Source: Apostichopus japonicus (Eukaryota; Echinodermata; Holothuroidea; Aspidochirotida; Stichopodidae). Taken from it: a stretch of 64,000 bases of DNA. Positions within the stretch are counted from its first letter, which is position 1. Every line of letters starts with the position of its first letter. Of the stretch, positions 59,952 through 64,000 are shown piece after piece. The stretch spans positions 2,559,501 to 2,623,500 of the forward strand of contig NC_092570.1 in assembly GCF_037975245.1 (NCBI RefSeq), read 5' to 3'. The notes beneath the pieces were generated by a model. That model was not told where the DNA came from and did not search any database. It worked only from the letters and a program-made list of their open reading frames with translations. The position numbers and the translations under genes were made by a program.

Positions 59952-59985
59952 GGAGGGGAGGGGTGGGGGTGGGGGTGGGGGTGTC
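59952..59985 (+). other. G-quadruplex-prone tract in the AADAC-like 3' UTR
   Basis: Repeated runs of four to five G separated by single A or T bases begin about 47 bases after the stop codon. If transcribed, the strand could fold as a G-quadruplex. No function is shown. Confidence 0.5.
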
Positions 59986-60363
59986 TTTTGGTTTGCAGTG
60001 CTTATCTCCCCTCTTTTTAAAGATATGACCTATTTTATAGGCTACACTGCTAACATGTATTCTCTGTATTTTATGGGTATTCTGAGTACGGTATATAAGA
60101 AATCCTTTAAAAATTACGAACCACGAAAAGCGAGGAAACTGTACAGTTGCACGCAGACGTATTAATTGTACAAAACATGCCAGGGGCTACATTCTATATA
60201 TATAGTGTACATAATCAAAAGAGTGTCCAGCAGATAGCCAACCACATTTATGTGAGTTGTTTATCTAATTTCTTTCGGGCTTGATTGGAATTGGTATATA
60301 TTTAATTTTTAACATGAAAACTGTATATCGTTATACTGTATATAAATCATTGTTATATTTGTA

Positions 60364-60369
60364 AATAAA
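60364..60369 (+). promoter_or_regulatory. Polyadenylation signal AATAAA of the AADAC-like gene
   Basis: Canonical AATAAA about 460 bases after the stop codon, in AU-rich sequence. It is the first clear hexamer I see downstream of the gene. Confidence 0.5.
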
Positions 60370-60868
60370 ACATGTCAAAACATATGACTAAAGACTTAAT
60401 TACTTTATTCGTAACTCGTGAATAATATTCATAGCGAATAGTAAAAATTGAATGTACATAACTTTAGGATCTCCTTATTGGATTGTTTCTCTCTCTTCGG
60501 AATCTCTTCCATGAGCTCCATCATTTTACTGGGCATTTTAATTTCTCTGCTCCTTCCTGTGTTGTAAGGGTATGTTAACTCCGATGGTTGATTTAAATTT
60601 TACCCTTACCCGTGTTGGGTTTTTTACACACATATATATCTTAAACCATTGGCAACATATAGGCCATGTTTCCTATTTTCCTAAGCGGGGATAGGAGGCT
60701 CTGGTCTAACCGAGAGAGCTCCACTCTCCTGCCGACCCGTATAAGAGCCTATATTTCAATTCTTTTTGCGTATAGAAAAGGTCTTCCACACATTTTGGGG
60801 AATAGCTGTAACTACGTACCGCGATTTTCTTCATAATTTGCTCAGAAAAACAAAGACCAAAAACAAAA

Positions 60869-61167
60869 CAGGGATGTGCTCACACTGGGCGGCTGCGCCC
60901 AGCAGTTCTGAATGCCGCCCAGCACAAACAGTATTTGAAACATTTCCGCCCGGCACTTTTTTATGATAATTTAACAAATTTTACTAAAACCAAAATCTGG
61001 GAGAATACATGGCACATAATAGGAAAATAGCACCACCTAAGCATACTTAATGTGCAAAATTTGTCCAGTGGGGAGGGGTATCCCACCCATGAGATCCCTC
61101 TCCCACGGTGTGGATCACACTACCGCACTATCTGTCCGGCACTCAAATATTCCTGAGCACATCCCTG
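60869..61167. mobile_element. 299-bp miniature inverted-repeat element
   Basis: Perfect 14-bp termini CAGGGATGTGCTCA and inverse. Inside the left end lies a GGGCGGC..GCCGCCC-type palindromic stretch. Flanks are A/C-rich (CAAACAAA-like), so the target duplication cannot be read with certainty. CAGGG ends suggest hAT. Confidence 0.7.
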
Positions 61168-61190
61168 CAAACAAACAAACAATACAAAAC

Positions 61191-62152
<962 letters not shown>

Positions 62153-62165
62153 AGGTCGCTAGAGC

Positions 62166-62350
62166 TTTTTTTAAGGAAAAGTCGCCCAGGAAAGAACCTG
62201 GGCACGAAAACCAAACTACCGAACGACTGATCCGCTCTCAACCCTAGTCCCCTTGCATCGGGACTGTGACTGTGTGATCATCGTCGGGTGTGCATCACCA
62301 TTCCCCTCGAAAGGGAACAGTTACTACACATAATCTTAGCCAAAAGGCCG
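62166..62350 (-). mobile_element. U2 snRNA-headed SINE-like retrotransposon, 13-bp TSD
   Basis: On the minus strand the insert opens with CGGCCTTTTGGCTAAGAT, identical to the U2 snRNA 5' region, then GTGTAGTAACTGTTC with few changes from U2 (GTGTAGTATCTGTTC). After about 36 bases the sequence leaves U2 and runs into an unrelated body with a CCCAGG..CCTGGG hairpin and an A-rich end (CCTTAAAAAAA). Exact 13-bp direct repeats AGGTCGCTAGAGC flank it (62153-62165 and 62351-62363). This is the structure of a retroposed short element with an snRNA-derived head (SINEU-like). It is not a functional U2 gene: most of U2 is absent. Confidence 0.75.
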
Positions 62351-62363
62351 AGGTCGCTAGAGC

Positions 62364-63821
62364 ATAGATACATAGACATGGTCTACCTACCATATGACAG
62401 CTGATGACTTGAACTAGCATACTATACTTACACACTTACCCACCACAAACTTCTGAATTTTGAGCAACTTGCGAACTCTTGTGTCGGCTCTCGTTGCCCA
62501 ACCGCCCATGCATTTTACCAATGAAGTTATAGCCTCCCTACCCCTTCCCCATTAAATCACCTTTAACCCGCCTCACTTTGACACAATCAGTAGTCTATTA
62601 CATATGCCTACACTTCCCATTCACCTATCCACCTTCCCACTATATTATATGCATATTCAACACCTTCTCATTATATCATATACATATTCAACATCTTCCC
62701 ACTATATTATATACATATTCAACAAGTCAGCTTCGGTACCGTCTCCATGGCGAAACCCACATTTGTACTTCACCTTTGCAACGTTTGTCATGCAATAACG
62801 TGTTCTCTTACCTTTTATCACGAACTGTTCTTTCTACTGCCATATAACGTATCATTTCCTACAATGAAGTTCTAATACAAATCAATGGCGCTACATACTA
62901 TACATATATGTATACGTGTTATCGTATTCTCAGTCCTCCATTAAACCCTGTTCGATGCCCTTCGTGACATGTCACGTAGGCCTACGGTACCACCGGCATT
63001 AACGAGCAAAAAATTGGGTTGGGCCGATTTTACTACATCTTTTAAGAATTGCTCAAAATACCACGGCAATTGGTCGGACTAAAATAAAGTATAAAAGGTC
63101 GTTAAAAAAGCAAGAACTGCTAGAAAGTCACAACACCGAATAAATTTAGGCCTATAAATATGAGAGAAAATTGTGATACTATTTCAATTAGTTTATGTGT
63201 AGTCGTATGTAACCAAGTACAATTTGTTCAAGAGCACTTACCTTTGGAAATGGACCTGTACTGTGCAAGATATGCTACTGATAGTTTGTGTGGTGTAGGC
63301 CCGTGGGAAGGATTTTCTATGGGGAAAGTATACGTTTACCGAAGAGATAGAACTTTTCATTAAACCCTGTCCTAGTAAATCATGGATGCTTTTCTTTGGG
63401 TAGATTTACAGGTGTTTAGATGGAAGCATATACTTGTCTTTTGGCATTTGACGCAGTTACTGTGAACGTCCCTATACAGCACGAATGACCACTATACCTC
63501 CTCAGGAAAATGTGGACATTTGAAATTGGGTGGGAGTGTACGTAACCATTGTAACCCCCCCCCCCCCTCACACACACCCATGCATACCGTGCCTGAGCTG
63601 GTTAGGGCTGTACAAGGGAGGGGTTGTGGGAGTGACGAGAAAAGGGGATAAGAAGGTTTGGGGTTAGCCATTTTAGTAGTACGTGACTGCAGCAGCCAAA
63701 TGACGATGACTATGTTTTGAAATAATAGGTATTGAATTTTCTTTCTGAAAGTTAAAAAAAACGTAGATTTATCTTTCCGTGTGGACTTGCATTCGATCGA
63801 TTTCATGAATCGTCATAAACA
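62364..63821. other. Intergenic, nothing recognised
   Basis: A short tandem ATACATATTCAACA-type triplet at 62640-62722 (three spaced copies of CATATTCAACA), TAGGCCTA at 62977-62984 and 63147-63154, poly-C at 63554-63566. A 67-codon frame at 63160-63363 is unrecognised. Confidence 0.35.
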
Positions 63822-63882
63822 ATTTTTCAGAAAGGTCACCCAAGATAGAGCAGGGGCACCAAACCAAACAATTTGATCCACT
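63822..63882 (-). repeat. Diverged second copy of the U2-headed SINE body
   Basis: On the minus strand GAGAGTGGATCA, GTTTGGTGCCC and TTGGGTGACCTTTC match, in order, GAGAGCGGATCA, GTTTTCGTGCCC and CTGGGCGACTTTTC of the insert at 62166-62350. No U2 head is seen here, so it is a 5'-truncated or decayed copy. Confidence 0.45.
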
Positions 63883-64000
63883 CTCAATATTTTCACATGC
63901 ATGTGCAGCCCTTGAAGATGTCCTAAGGTTTTGGAGTGGTAATATGTGGGTTATATGCTGTGGTGTGCACATTATTTCAAAGGTGACGGGAAGGGGGTGG

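Noticed and set aside
62315-62352. A functional U2 snRNA gene
   Set aside because: Only about 36 bases of U2 are present, then unrelated sequence; the branch-point and Sm regions are missing, and the unit is flanked by a target duplication.
63160-63363. 67-codon cysteine-containing frame as a small secreted protein
   Set aside because: No convincing signal peptide or cysteine pattern and no splice or promoter support.

Overview
This is an AT-rich, intron-containing animal genome segment. The gene families (a BOK-like Bcl-2 protein and an AADAC-like microsomal esterase), the GT/AG introns, CR1/L2-type LINE tails, a tRNA-headed SINE, hAT-like DNA transposons and a high density of microsatellites and poly-G/C tracts all point to an invertebrate deuterostome. 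An echinoderm is my best guess, but this is inference; no ribosomal or mitochondrial marker is present to fix it. No bacterial-style operons, CRISPR arrays or phage genes are visible.

Layout. Positions 1-36,400 hold no gene I can support. They contain simple and tandem repeats: a 9-copy 47-bp array at 4.8-5.2 kb, a CCGT array at 9.7-10.0 kb, a 171-bp tandem duplication at 19.9-20.2 kb, a perfect 31-bp hairpin beside a TA run at 21.7 kb, large TA arrays at 23.4 and 24.1-24.4 kb, a 3-copy 41-bp array at 28.0 kb and a long TCA array at 33.0-33.2 kb that grew on a LINE tail. Positions 36.4-45.5 kb are a transposon cluster. A 3.65-kb DNA transposon with 30-bp perfect inverted termini and a 10-bp target duplication sits inside an older repeat. 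Next comes a 2.57-kb element with inverted repeats of 416 and 437 bp, and then a 648-bp hAT-like element with an 8-bp duplication. A tRNA-headed SINE lies at 46.8-47.05 kb.

The two genes are both on the + strand. The first (coding exons 47,912-48,506, 49,568-49,731 and 50,786-50,932; 301 residues) is a divergent BOK/BAK-type Bcl-2 family protein with BH3, BH1, BH2 and a tail anchor. Its first intron carries a 5'-truncated LINE. The second (coding exons 57,379-57,528, 57,787-58,030, 58,305-58,368 and 59,107-59,905; 418 residues) is an AADAC/NCEH1-like alpha/beta hydrolase with an N-terminal membrane anchor and an intact Ser-Asp-His triad. Nothing suggests that the two genes work together.

The right end carries two further hAT-like miniature elements (53,989-54,510 and 60,869-61,167), a TAA array, and a SINE-like insertion whose head matches the 5' end of U2 snRNA and which has a 13-bp target duplication (62,166-62,350). 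Two palindromic octamers, TAGGCCTA and TGACGTCA, occur far more often than expected across the whole window.
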